From positions 372,001 to 436,000 of the forward strand of contig CAWBST010000027.1 of NCBI GenBank assembly GCA_963791495.1: a stretch of 64,000 nt of DNA, written 5' to 3'. Of this stretch, positions 44,061 to 53,024 are shown one piece after another. Made by a program: the position numbers and the translations under genes. The DNA is from JAMXLO01 sp963791495 (GTDB taxonomy: Bacteria > Pseudomonadota > Alphaproteobacteria > Acetobacterales > Acetobacteraceae). A model generated the notes under the pieces. It saw nothing but the letters and a program-made list of their open reading frames with translations. It had not been told where the DNA came from and ran no database searches. Positions within the stretch are counted from its first letter, which is position 1. Each line of letters opens with the position of its first letter.

Positions 44061-45371
44061 TCAGCCGCTGCTGATCAGGAGCGTCTGACCGCGGTCCTGC
44101 TGCAACACGCGCGCTGTCTCCACCGGTCCCGTGCTCCAGCGCAGGCTGCCGACGGTGAAGCAGTCGGGACAGCTCGGATGCCATGATGCGTGCGCGGTAT
44201 GGCAGGCGTCGCATCGCCAGACCGGATCAGGCTCGGCCGTGGCGGCGCGGCGCAATGCATCGCGCTGCGCCAGCCGCCCGGCCTCGGTGTCACCGCCTTC
44301 CGCCTCCTCGATCTCCGCCAGCAGCAGCCACAGACGACGCTGGTCGACACCTGTCGCGACGGCGGACTCGGCATGGCGGCGGGCCTCGCCGGTCAGGCCG
44401 GCCTCGAGCGCGGTGCGCGCCAACAGCAGGCGGCTCTCGAGATGGTCGGGATTGGCCTCGGTCAGCCGCCGCGCGGCCTGCGCGCGCTCCAGCGGGTCGC
44501 TCACCGGCTTCAGCGCGAACGCGGCCAGGTCCGGCTGCGGCGCGATGCTCCAACTGTGGCGGATCACCGTGAGCGCCCGCTTCTCCCGCCCCGCCGCACG
44601 CAGGCGGGTGGCATAGGCCAGCGCAGCCGGAGCCAGCGATGGATCATCCCGCCAGGCCTGCCGCGTCAGGCGGAGCGCACGCGCGGGTTCGGTCTCGGCC
44701 TCCGCCGCTGCAACGGCGAGCGCCGCCTTGGGCGCATCCGCGTCGGCCAGCGCGAGGGCGTCGGACCAGTCGCCGGCCCGTACCGCCAGCCGCGCCCGCT
44801 CCCGCCGCAGCCAAGCCGCGCCGGGCTGCACCGCCTCGGCCCGTCGTGCCAGGGCCGCCGCCTCCGCCCAGTCTTCCCGCTCGATCGCTTGCCGCAGCAG
44901 GCCGCGCAGGCCCAGAAAAGCGGCATCGTCGCGGTCTGCGAGCTCGCGAAATGCGCGCTCCGTCTCATCAGTGCGACCAGCGATGCGCCCCGCCTCTGCC
45001 GTCAGCAGCAGGGTCGCGGGTGTGTCGCCCAGCAGACGACGAGCGCGGCTCGCCTCACGTCGGGCATCGCCGGTCTCGGCGGCGGCCAGCGCCAGCAGCG
45101 TGCGGGTGACCGCGACGTCACCGGCGCGCCGCCGCCGCGCCGCCTGCCGCTCGCGCAGGATGCGCGGCAGGCGGATCAGGACGCCGAGCAATCGGAACAC
45201 GGCATAGAGCACGACGAACAGCAGCAGCAGGCCCAGGGCGGCCACCGGCGTGGCAGCCTCGAAGCTGAGATCGCCAATCTCGGCAGTGACGCGGCCGGGG
45301 AGGCTGGCCAGCGCCCAGGCGAGGGCAAGCACCACCCCGGCGGCCAGCAGGACGAGAAGGATCCGGCGCAT
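44061..45371 (-). CDS. HemY-like TPR membrane protein with C-terminal zinc ribbon
   Basis: The 436-residue protein has two N-terminal membrane helices (LLVLLAAGVVLALAWAL; VAALGLLLLFVVLYAVF) and the HemY_N domain, then TPR-type helices, and ends with a four-cysteine ribbon, CDACHTAHASWHPSCPDC. HemY-like proteins follow hemC-hemD in proteobacteria, and the TPR-plus-ribbon layout resembles the LapB/YciM scaffold. The start is the ATG 45371 overlapping the upstream stop (TGATG). The name does not imply protoporphyrinogen oxidase activity. Confidence 0.85.
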   Translation of the reverse strand: MRRILLVLLAAGVVLALAWALASLPGRVTAEIGDLSFEAATPVAALGLLLLFVVLYAVFRLLGVLIRLPRILRERQAARRRRAGDVAVTRTLLALAAAETGDARREASRARRLLGDTPATLLLTAEAGRIAGRTDETERAFRELADRDDAAFLGLRGLLRQAIEREDWAEAAALARRAEAVQPGAAWLRRERARLAVRAGDWSDALALADADAPKAALAVAAAEAETEPARALRLTRQAWRDDPSLAPAALAYATRLRAAGREKRALTVIRHSWSIAPQPDLAAFALKPVSDPLERAQAARRLTEANPDHLESRLLLARTALEAGLTGEARRHAESAVATGVDQRRLWLLLAEIEEAEGGDTEAGRLAQRDALRRAATAEPDPVWRCDACHTAHASWHPSCPDCFTVGSLRWSTGPVETARVLQQDRGQTLLISSG

Positions 45372-46379
45372 CAGCCGGGCGCGGCCCACGCGGCGAGCGC
45401 CGCCCTGGCCTCCACAAGGGCACGTGCCCGGGCGAGCCATGCGGCCATCGCCTGTGCCGGTGCGCCCTGGAGCGAGGCGACCTCCGTCGTCGCGGCCGAC
45501 AGGTCGCCGGCATCGAGCGCGGCACGGGCGCGCTCCAGCACGCCCGCGGTCGGGTCACCAAGCAGAACGTGATCGCCCTGCCGGACGGTGACCAGGTCCT
45601 GCGCCTGAGCCCACAGGCGCGTCAGCAGCGGCTTGCCCTCGGTGACCGGATGCGCGGAAGCCAGGGCTTCGCGCGCGGCCTGCGGGAACGCCAGCGCGCA
45701 ACGCGGCCTCGGTTGGCGGGCTGGCGTCGGCGAACCGTGCCAGTGCCGGTGGGGCGCCTGATACATCGCCGAGCTTCTGCCCGGCCGCCAGGGCCAATCC
45801 GGCCGCCTGCACAAGCGCCATGTGGCGAGCAGTCTTGTCGCTGGTCGCGAGTTGGGCCTGCATCGACCCTTCCGCACCCTCCAGAGCGGTGATCCGCGTT
45901 GCCAGCTGGTTGTCCGCCGGCTGCCTGGATTCGAGTGCGGCTATCCTCGCCTCGAGTGGCGCAAGGTTCGGCGGCTGTCGCTGTTGCAGCGCGGACACGC
46001 GCGCCTCCAGCGGCGCCAGGTCGGGCGCCGCCGGCGCCGACGCCGTGCCTTGTAAGATGGGGCGCTGCTCCAGTGCCGTGACCCGCGTGGTGAGCGGACC
46101 GAGGTCCGCGGCCTGCGGCGGCGGGCGCTGCTCCAGGCGGGCGACGCGGGCCTCCAATGCGCCGAGCTGGCGCACCATCGCATCGGTCTGGTCGGCAGAC
46201 TGGGGCGCGACGAACGGGTATCGCCAGACCCAGGCCAGTGCCGCCGCCAGGATCAGGAAGCCGGCACCGGTCAACCAGGGAAGCAGCCGGTACCGAGGAG
46301 CCGCCGCCTCTGTTGGCGGTGCGGCGGGCGGTTCGCCTACCGGAACAGGCATCTGTTCCTGTTCGGTCGGTTCGGTCAT
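45371..46379 (-). CDS. Mitofilin-like (COG4223) membrane protein, frameshift near 45697
   Basis: From ATG 46379 the protein has a proline-rich cytosolic head, one membrane helix (LPWLTGAGFLILAAALAWVW) and a periplasmic coiled coil with repeated LEARVSALQQR-type units. At ALARFADASPPTEAALR the frame is lost; one base later (near 45697) another frame continues LAFPQAAREALASAHPVTEG to a stop at 45371. The joined length is about 335 residues, like alphaproteobacterial mitofilin-like proteins. ATGA overlap with hemD and TGATG overlap with the HemY-like gene show an operon. As written, the frame runs on to 45555 with non-family sequence. Confidence 0.75.
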
Positions 46380-47086
46380 TGCAGCAGCGCCAGCATCGCA
46401 TCCTGGTTGGGCCGTGCGGCGACGCAGATCCGCCGCCAGGGGAGCGCCTGTAATGCCACGGCGGCGGCCTGGCCGATAGCCAGTGCATCCACCGACCGGA
46501 CTGCCTCCTGCAGTCGTGCGGCCTTGAGCAGGCGGACGCTTTGTCGCGCGGTCTCCGCCGAAAAGAACAATGCCGCGGCTAGCCTGCCGGAGGCGAGTGC
46601 GTCACATGCAGCGTCCGGCAGGTCGGTCATCGGCGTGGCGGCATAAACCACCCGCCGGACAACGGCAAAACCCCGCGCCCGCAAATCTTCGGCAAGCGCC
46701 TGACCCTGGCTTCGGCCGCAGGCCAGCAGCAGGGAGCCTGCGCGGCGGTCGCAGCTGCGTGCCACCAGTTCGGCGAGCGCCTTGGCGTCGCCGTCGGCGC
46801 TGCAAACGTGGGCGAAGCCGGCGTCGCGTGCGCGAGCAGCGGTTGCCGCGCCGACAGCGAACAGCGGCAGGTGGTGATGGCTCGCCGGCAGGGCCGCCAC
46901 GGCGTTGCCGCTGGTGACCAGAATGGCCTGAAGGCGCTCCGGAGCCGGCAATGACGTGGGTAAAGTACTGATGTCCAGGACTGGTGCGATCACAGGCCGA
47001 TAGCCCAGAGCAGCAACGCGCGTCGCAGTGTCGCTGGCACCCGGTTCGGGCCGGGTGATCAGAACGCCGCGAGCGACGTCAGGCAA
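46376..47086 (-). CDS. hemD: Uroporphyrinogen-III synthase
   Basis: The frame encodes VLITRPEPGASDTATRVAALGYRP at the N-terminus and the two-lobed HemD layout with ILVTSGNAVAAL in one lobe and LFFSAETARQSVRLL in the other. It closes hydroxymethylbilane to uroporphyrinogen III. The likely start is TTG 47086, overlapping the hemC stop by eight bases; it has no clear ribosome site and could be coupled to hemC. The product is 236 residues, the family norm. Longer starts run into hemC out of frame. Confidence 0.85.
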   Translation of the reverse strand: MPDVARGVLITRPEPGASDTATRVAALGYRPVIAPVLDISTLPTSLPAPERLQAILVTSGNAVAALPASHHHLPLFAVGAATAARARDAGFAHVCSADGDAKALAELVARSCDRRAGSLLLACGRSQGQALAEDLRARGFAVVRRVVYAATPMTDLPDAACDALASGRLAAALFFSAETARQSVRLLKAARLQEAVRSVDALAIGQAAAVALQALPWRRICVAARPNQDAMLALLQ

Positions 47087-48026
47087 AGATGTCGGAGGGG
47101 CTGTCGGCCCGCAGGCTGGCGCCCAGCTCGCTGCCGATCCTGTCCGCGTCGCGATCGGGCCGCGCAGGCTGCGCCTCAGCAGGAACGAGCCGTCGCCGCG
47201 CGCCACCAAGCCCGATCAGGTGCAACTCGCCGTTCGGTAGCAGGCGCGCATGGGCGCCGATCGGCGTGCGGCAGGAACCGTCGAGCCGCATCAGCATGGC
47301 ACGTTCGGCGGTGGACACGGCCTTCGCCTCGGGGTCCTCGACGGCCGCAAGCAATTCGCGAAGGTCGGTGTCTTCCTCGCGCACGGTAACGCCGATGATG
47401 CCCTGGCCGGCGGCCGGCACCATCGTGTCCGGTTCCAGCACGACACTCGCGCGAGCGGCCAGGCCGAGCCGCTTCAGGCCGGCATAGGCGAGCACCGATG
47501 CGGCGCAGTCGCCCGCGGCCAGCTTGTCGAGCCGCGTCTGCACATTGCCGCGCAGCGTGGTGATGGCGAGGTCCGGGCGCACGTGCAGCAACTGCGCCTG
47601 GCGGCGGACCGAAGCCGTGCCGACGAGTGCGCCCGCGGGCAGGCCGGCGAAGGGGTCGGCGGGATCGATCGGCGCGTCGACGTCTCGCAGAATAAGTGCG
47701 TCGCGGGCGTCGTCGCGCGCCAGCGTGCAGGCGAGCACGATGCCGGGCGGCAGCGTCGTCTCCAGATCCTTCAGGCTGTGCACCGCGAAGTCGATGCGGC
47801 GGTCGGCGAGAGCTTCGTGGATCTCCTTGGCGAACAGGCCCTTGCCGCCGATCTCGGCCAGGCGGCGGTTCTGCACCGCGTCGCCCGTCGTCCGGATCGG
47901 GTGTTCCACGAGCACGCGCGGGCAGATCGGGCGCAGGAGCTCGATGAAGAGGCGGGTCTGGATCAGTGCCAGCGGCGAGCCACGCGTGCCGACACGCAGC
48001 GGCGACGCGCGGTCGTGCGGCGTCAC
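47079..48026 (-). CDS. hemC: Porphobilinogen deaminase
   Basis: The 315-residue enzyme has RVGTRGSPLALIQT, HSLKDLETTLPPG, and DGSCRTPIGAHA, whose cysteine holds the dipyrromethane cofactor. It polymerises four porphobilinogens. The GTG at 48026 has no ribosome site; an ATG at 48051 behind AGGACG lies one base off-frame and starts a plausible leader (TTAMQPAGDAARP), so the 5' end is uncertain and might carry another single-base shift. It diverges from tsaD. Confidence 0.88.
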   Translation of the reverse strand: MTPHDRASPLRVGTRGSPLALIQTRLFIELLRPICPRVLVEHPIRTTGDAVQNRRLAEIGGKGLFAKEIHEALADRRIDFAVHSLKDLETTLPPGIVLACTLARDDARDALILRDVDAPIDPADPFAGLPAGALVGTASVRRQAQLLHVRPDLAITTLRGNVQTRLDKLAAGDCAASVLAYAGLKRLGLAARASVVLEPDTMVPAAGQGIIGVTVREEDTDLRELLAAVEDPEAKAVSTAERAMLMRLDGSCRTPIGAHARLLPNGELHLIGLGGARRRLVPAEAQPARPDRDADRIGSELGASLRADSPSDIFA

Positions 48027-48102
48027 CGGCGGGCTGCATGGCGGTGGTCATGGCGGCGTCCTATTACTCTCGCGGGCAACTGGAAAGATCGGATTCGCGG
48101 CA

Positions 48103-49134
48103 ATGCGCCCGGTGCTGGGCATCGAAACCTCCTGTGACGAGACGGCGGCGGCGGTTCTCGACGAGGACGGCCGCGTGCTGGCGGAGTCGGTGCGGAGCCA
48201 GGAGAGCGAGCACGCGTCCTATGGCGGCGTGGTGCCGGAGATCGCCGCCCGCGCCCATCTGGCATTCCTGCCGGAGCAGGTGCGCAGCGTGATGGCGCGC
48301 GCCGGGTTGGGGTTTGGCGACCTCGGCGGCGTCGCGGCGAGCGCCGGCCCGGGGCTCATCGGCGGGCTGATCGTGGGCAGCCAGTTTGCCAAGGGGATCG
48401 CGATCGCGCATGCGCTGCCCTATGTGGCGGTGAACCACCTGGAGGCGCACGCGCTGACCGCTCGCCTGCCGGGCCTGGTGGAGGGCAGCGTCGCCTTCCC
48501 CTACCTGCTGCTGCTGGTCTCCGGCGGGCACTGCCAGTGTGTTGCGGTGGAGGGTGTCGGGCGGCATGCGCGGCTCGGCAGCACGCTGGATGACGCGGCG
48601 GGCGAGGCGTTCGACAAGGTGGCGAAACTGCTCGGCCTGGGGTGGCCCGGCGGACCGGCACTGGAAAGGCTGGCCGCGGGAGGGGATGCACGGCGATACG
48701 GATTTCCACGGCCATTGTCCGGGCGTGCGGGGTGCGACTTCAGCTTCTCGGGACTGAAGACAGCAGTGGCGCACGAGGTGGCGCGGCACGGGATGGGTGC
48801 ATTGCCGTTGCAGGTGGCCGCGGACATGGCGGCCAGCTTTCAGTGCGCGGTGGCCGAGGTGCTGGCTGACCGCGCATCGCACGCGATGGCGATGATGCGC
48901 GAGCGTTCGCCGAACGCGCGGTTCATGGTGGTCGCGGGTGGCGTGGCGGCGAATGCGGCGATACGCGCAGCGGTAGCGAAGGTCGCGGAAGCGCATGGGT
49001 TCGTGCTGGTGGCGCCACCTGTGCGGCTCTGCACGGACAACGCGGTGATGGTCGCCTGGACTGGTGTCGAGAGGCTGAGGCTGGGGCTCATCGATGAGCT
49101 GGACTTCGCCCCGCGGCCGCGGTGGCCACTGTGA
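48103..49134 (+). CDS. tsaD: tRNA N6-adenosine threonylcarbamoyltransferase TsaD
   Basis: The 343-residue protein has the TsaD motifs VLGIETSCDETAAAV, SSQ-type SQESEHASYGGVVPE, VNHLEAH (metal histidines) and SGGHCQ. It transfers threonylcarbamoyl to A37 of ANN-decoding tRNAs with TsaB/TsaE partners. The start ATG 48103 follows purine-rich sequence. The GTGA overlap with rlmJ places both in one transcript with gpsA and murJ. Confidence 0.95.
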   Translation: MRPVLGIETSCDETAAAVLDEDGRVLAESVRSQESEHASYGGVVPEIAARAHLAFLPEQVRSVMARAGLGFGDLGGVAASAGPGLIGGLIVGSQFAKGIAIAHALPYVAVNHLEAHALTARLPGLVEGSVAFPYLLLLVSGGHCQCVAVEGVGRHARLGSTLDDAAGEAFDKVAKLLGLGWPGGPALERLAAGGDARRYGFPRPLSGRAGCDFSFSGLKTAVAHEVARHGMGALPLQVAADMAASFQCAVAEVLADRASHAMAMMRERSPNARFMVVAGGVAANAAIRAAVAKVAEAHGFVLVAPPVRLCTDNAVMVAWTGVERLRLGLIDELDFAPRPRWPL

Positions 49135-49949
49135 ACTACCGTCACGCCTTCCACGCCGGCAATTTCGCCGACTGCGCGAAGCACGCGGTGTTCGTCTGGC
49201 TGCTCCGCGCACTGCAACGCAAGCCGACCCCGCTGTTCGTGCTGGACACCCATGCTGGCATTGCCCGCTACGACCTCGATGCCGGACCCGCCGCGCGCAC
49301 GGGGGAATGGCAGAAGGGCATCGCGCGGCTGCTCGGCGACCCACCGCCAGCGTTGGCGGATTATCTCGGGATGGTGCGATCGCTCGGCCTTTATCCCGGC
49401 TCGCCGGCGATTGCACGCGCGTTGATGCGACCCGACGACCGCATGGCCTGCTGCGAACTCCACCCCGAGGATGCGGCCGCCCTGCGCCGCCATTTCGCGG
49501 GCGATCGTCAGGTTGCAGTGCATCATCGCGATGCGTGGGAGGCGATTGGCGCCCTGCTGCCGCCGAAGGAGCGCCGCGGCCTGGTGCTGATCGATCCTCC
49601 GTTCGAGGACCCTCAGGAATTCGCCATGCTTGTCCGCGGCCTTGTCGTCGGCTGGCAGCGTTTCCGGGCCGGCGTGTTCGTCGCCTGGTATCCGATCAAG
49701 CAGCGCGCGCCGGTGCGGCAGTTCCTGGCAGACATACAACAGAGCAGTGTGCGCGACGTGGTGGCCGCCGAACTATGCCTTCGCGAGCCCGTCGATCCGG
49801 CGCGGCTCAACGGCTGCGGCATGCTGGTGGTCAATCCACCCTATCGCTTCGAACTGGAAGTAGCGGCGATCCTCGCTGCGCTGCTCGCCCGATTGGGAGA
49901 TCGGGAAAAGGGCGAGTCCACCACCGTCAAACGGATCGTCGATGAATAG
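49131..49949 (+). CDS. rlmJ: 23S rRNA (adenine-2030-N6)-methyltransferase RlmJ
   Basis: The 272-residue protein starts NYRHAFHAGNFADCAKHAVF, the RlmJ signature, with FVLDTHAGIARYDL near the SAM site and LIDPPFEDPQEF as the DPPF catalytic motif. It methylates A2030 of 23S rRNA. The GTG 49131 overlaps the tsaD stop (GTGA); GTG 49122 would add three residues. It overlaps gpsA by eight bases. Confidence 0.93.
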   Translation: MNYRHAFHAGNFADCAKHAVFVWLLRALQRKPTPLFVLDTHAGIARYDLDAGPAARTGEWQKGIARLLGDPPPALADYLGMVRSLGLYPGSPAIARALMRPDDRMACCELHPEDAAALRRHFAGDRQVAVHHRDAWEAIGALLPPKERRGLVLIDPPFEDPQEFAMLVRGLVVGWQRFRAGVFVAWYPIKQRAPVRQFLADIQQSSVRDVVAAELCLREPVDPARLNGCGMLVVNPPYRFELEVAAILAALLARLGDREKGESTTVKRIVDE

Positions 49950-50904
49950 TGTTGCAGTGATCGGCGCCGGCGCCTGGGGCACCGCGCTCGCCATACAGGC
50001 CGCGCGGGCCGGTAACGCTGTCACTCTGTGGGTGCGCGATGCCGCCCGCACGGGACAGATCGCCGCCAGCCGCGAGAACCCGCGGCTGCCCGGGATCCGC
50101 ATTCCCGAGCCGATCCAGGTGACGCACGAGTTGCCCGATGCTGCCGATGTCGCCTTGCTGGCGGTACCGATGCAGCATCTGCGCGGCGTTGTGGCACGCC
50201 TCCCGGCCTGGCATGCGCCATTGGTTGCATGCGCCAAAGGCCTGGAGCAGACGACGTTTCGCCTGCCGCTGGAAATCGTGGCGAATGTCCGACCGGGGAT
50301 ACCGGCCGCCATCCTTACCGGCCCAAACTTCGCGCACGAGATCGCCGCGGGACTGCCCGCCGCCGCCGTTGTGGCCGCCGGCGATGCCGGCCTGCGCGAA
50401 GCGGTCGCCACGCTGCTCGGCACACCGTCCTTCCGGCTCTATGGCAACGACGACCCCATCGGCGCGCAGGTCGGCGGCGCGGCCAAGAACGTGGTCGCCA
50501 TCGCGGCAGGAGCAGTGATCGGCGCCGGGCTCGGCGAGAACGCGCGTGCCGCGCTGGTCACGCGTGGGCTGGCCGAGCTGGCGCGGCTCGCGGTGGCGCT
50601 TGGCGGCAGGTCGGAGACGGTGATGGGGCTGTCTGGCCTCGGCGACCTGCTGCTGACCTGCACGGGGCAGGCTAGCCGCAACTACAGTCTCGGCCTGGCG
50701 CTCGGACGCGGCGAGAGGCTTGCCAACGTGCTTGCCGGGCGCAGCGCCGTCACCGAGGGCGTCGCCACTGCCCCTGCCCTCGTCGCGCGTGCGCAAGGGG
50801 TGGATATGCCGATCTGCACCGCAGTCGCAGCGCTGCTGGCCGGACGCATGACGCTGACCGAGGCGATCACCGCACTGCTTGCCCGGCCGCGACGCGACGA
50901 ATGA
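49942..50904 (+). CDS. gpsA: Glycerol-3-phosphate dehydrogenase [NAD(P)+]
   Basis: The 320-residue enzyme has VAVIGAGAWGTALA (dinucleotide binding), LTGPNFAHEIAAGLP, GGAAKNVVAIAAG with the catalytic lysine, and MGLSGLGDLLLTC. It makes sn-glycerol-3-phosphate for phospholipids in the cytosol. It overlaps rlmJ and murJ (ATGA), so the four genes tsaD-rlmJ-gpsA-murJ are tightly packed. Confidence 0.95.
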   Translation: MNSVAVIGAGAWGTALAIQAARAGNAVTLWVRDAARTGQIAASRENPRLPGIRIPEPIQVTHELPDAADVALLAVPMQHLRGVVARLPAWHAPLVACAKGLEQTTFRLPLEIVANVRPGIPAAILTGPNFAHEIAAGLPAAAVVAAGDAGLREAVATLLGTPSFRLYGNDDPIGAQVGGAAKNVVAIAAGAVIGAGLGENARAALVTRGLAELARLAVALGGRSETVMGLSGLGDLLLTCTGQASRNYSLGLALGRGERLANVLAGRSAVTEGVATAPALVARAQGVDMPICTAVAALLAGRMTLTEAITALLARPRRDE

Positions 50905-52463
50905 TCCGCAGCGTCCTGACCGTCGGCGGCTGGACCATGGCAAGCCGCATCCTGGGCTTCGCGCGCGACATGCTGATCGCGGCGATCCTGGGTGCCGGCC
51001 CGATCGCCGATGCATTCTTCGTCGCGCTGAAGCTGCCCAACCTGTTCCGCCGCCTGTTCGGCGAGGGTGCATTCAACGCTGCGTTCGTGCCCGCCTTCTC
51101 CGGGCTGCTCGCCGCCGAGGGCCGTCCGGTGGCGCACCGGTTCGCCGAGGAGACGTTCGCCGTCATGGCGTTCTGGCTGGGCGTGCTGACCATCGTGGGC
51201 GAGCTGTTCATGCCGCAGATGATGGCGGTGCTGGCACCTGGCTTCGCCGCGATCCCGGAGAAATTCACGCTCGCGGTGCAACTGTCGCGAATCACCTTTC
51301 CCTATCTGGTGCTGATTTGCCTCGCCGCCCTGGTGTCGGGCGTGCTGAACGGGCTCGACCGCTTCACCGCGGCCTCTGCGTCCTATGTGTTGTTCAACGT
51401 CGTCTCGATCGCCTGCATGCTTTGGCTGACGCCCTACGTGCCGACGGCCGGCCACGCGCTGTCCTGGGGGATCACCGCTTCCGGCGTGGCGCAGCTTGGG
51501 CTGCTGCTGTGGGCGCTGCACCGCGCCGGCATGGGATTGTCGCTGCCGCGCCCGCGCCTGACGCCGCAGATCCGCGTGCTGCTGCGGCGCATGCTGCCCG
51601 GGCTGATCGGCGCCGGCGTGACCCAGCTCAATCTCGCGGTCGATGTGATCATCGCGAGCCTGCTGCCGGCCGGCACTGTGTCGGTGCTCTACTACGCCGA
51701 TCGGGTGCAGCAGTTGCCGCTTGGTGTGATCGGCACGGCGGTGGGCACCGCGCTGCTGCCGCTGCTGTCGCGCCAGGTACGCGGCGGCGAGGCGGAGGCC
51801 GCGCGCGCCACGCTGAACCGCGCGATCGAGTACGCGCTGTTCCTGACCCTGCCCGCTGCGATGGCACTGATCGTCAGTGCCGAGCCGGTGATGTCGGTGC
51901 TGTTCGGGCGTGGCGCATTCGAAGCCGCGAGCGTGCATCTGTCGGCGCAATCGCTCGCCGCCTATGCGCTGGGGCTGCCGGCCTTCGTGTTGGTGAAGGT
52001 ACTGGCGCCGGGCTTCTTCGCGCGCGGCGATACGGCGACGCCGGTGAAGATCGGTGTCGCCGCCGTTGCGCTCAATCTGGCGATGAACGTCGCGTTCATG
52101 GTGCCGCTGCAGCATATCGGTCCGGCGCTCGCGACCAGCCTCGCGGCCGTGTTCAATGTTGGTGCGCTCGGTGTGGTGCTGGCACGTCGCGGACAGCTGA
52201 CGCTGGATGCGCAATTGCGCCAAAGAGTTGTGCGGATCGCAACGGCCACAATGGCGATGGGTGCGGCACTGTGGCTGGCACAGCAGGCGTTGTTCTCCGG
52301 GCCGCTGCACGGGATGGCGCGGGTCGTCGCGCTGACAGAACTGATTGTCGCTGGAATCGTGACCTACGGAATCGCGGTTCTGCTTTTCGGAGCGATCGAG
52401 TGGCGGGATTACCTGCGTGTGATCAACCGTCAGCGTTCGAGACGCGGCGCCAAGCCAGGTTGA
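50901..52463 (+). CDS. murJ: Lipid II flippase MurJ
   Basis: The 520-residue membrane protein has about 14 helices and the MurJ blocks SRILGFARDMLIAAILG, ADAFFVALKLPNLFRRLFGEGAF and the NRAIEYALFLTLPAA stretch. The arginines lining the central cavity are present in the family positions. It moves lipid II across the inner membrane for peptidoglycan synthesis. A strong hairpin follows. Confidence 0.95.
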   Translation: MIRSVLTVGGWTMASRILGFARDMLIAAILGAGPIADAFFVALKLPNLFRRLFGEGAFNAAFVPAFSGLLAAEGRPVAHRFAEETFAVMAFWLGVLTIVGELFMPQMMAVLAPGFAAIPEKFTLAVQLSRITFPYLVLICLAALVSGVLNGLDRFTAASASYVLFNVVSIACMLWLTPYVPTAGHALSWGITASGVAQLGLLLWALHRAGMGLSLPRPRLTPQIRVLLRRMLPGLIGAGVTQLNLAVDVIIASLLPAGTVSVLYYADRVQQLPLGVIGTAVGTALLPLLSRQVRGGEAEAARATLNRAIEYALFLTLPAAMALIVSAEPVMSVLFGRGAFEAASVHLSAQSLAAYALGLPAFVLVKVLAPGFFARGDTATPVKIGVAAVALNLAMNVAFMVPLQHIGPALATSLAAVFNVGALGVVLARRGQLTLDAQLRQRVVRIATATMAMGAALWLAQQALFSGPLHGMARVVALTELIVAGIVTYGIAVLLFGAIEWRDYLRVINRQRSRRGAKPG

Positions 52464-52469
52464 GTCTTG

Positions 52470-52507
52470 ATGCGGGGGGGGCCGTCACGGTCGAACGCCC
52501 CCCGCAT
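52470..52507 (+). terminator. Terminator hairpin after murJ
   Basis: ATGCGGGGGG and CCCCCCGCAT form a perfect 10-bp stem around an 18-base loop, six bases after the murJ stop. Confidence 0.7.
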
Positions 52508-52524
52508 GAGGATAAGGGCTGCCT

Positions 52525-52908
52525 TCAGCGGCTGTTGCCGCTCTGTGCCGCGCTCAGGCTTTGATCATTCAAACGGTCGACCTCTGCATTCTGCGAACTC
52601 TCGCTGCGCGTCGAGCGCGCGGGCGACATTGATCCATGCGGCGTCGGCACGCGTGTTTCCGGATTTGTCCATGGCGGCTTGCCCAGATTCACCTGCTGGG
52701 GATTGGTTGTGGCCCCGGTCGCTGCACCGGCGCCGCCGCCAACGAGGGCGCCCACTGCCATACCTGGCGGCCCAGCCAGCGCGCCGACCGCTGCGCCGGT
52801 CGCAGCGCCCGCGGCAGCGCCACCCGACGTTCGTTCCTTCGGCGTTTCGCCGCATGCGGAAAGCAGGCACAGCGCGCCCAGGGCCACGAGGGTCACTTTG
52901 GTTTTCAT
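52525..52908 (-). CDS. Small lipoprotein with glycine-zipper
   Basis: The 127-residue protein has a lipoprotein signal (KVTLVALGALCLLSAC, lipobox LLSAC) and a glycine-zipper stretch (GGAAAGAATGAAVGALAGPP, cut) of the type in outer-membrane glycine-zipper lipoproteins. The tail is hydrophilic. ATG 52908 gives the cleanest signal; ATG 52917 adds three residues. It converges with murJ. It probably inserts in or spans the outer membrane. An unusually long hairpin lies just upstream. Confidence 0.75.
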   Translation of the reverse strand: MKTKVTLVALGALCLLSACGETPKERTSGGAAAGAATGAAVGALAGPPGMAVGALVGGGAGAATGATTNPQQVNLGKPPWTNPETRVPTPHGSMSPARSTRSESSQNAEVDRLNDQSLSAAQSGNSR

Positions 52909-52920
52909 GATTCTCATTCC

Positions 52921-52965
52921 ACTGCTTCGCCTTCGCCGCATGGAACGCGAGCGAAGCGAAGCAGT
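52921..52965. repeat. Long hairpin upstream of the lipoprotein gene
   Basis: ACTGCTTCGC CTTCGC on one arm pairs with GCGAAGCGAAGCAGT on the other (15 bp with one bulge, 14-base loop). On the minus strand it ends 13 bases before the start codon, so in mRNA it could limit or time ribosome access. Confidence 0.55.
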
Positions 52966-53024
52966 TGCGACCATTCGTTGCCACGCACACCACTGTTACT
53001 GTGGCGTCCGGTGCCGCTGAGTGA

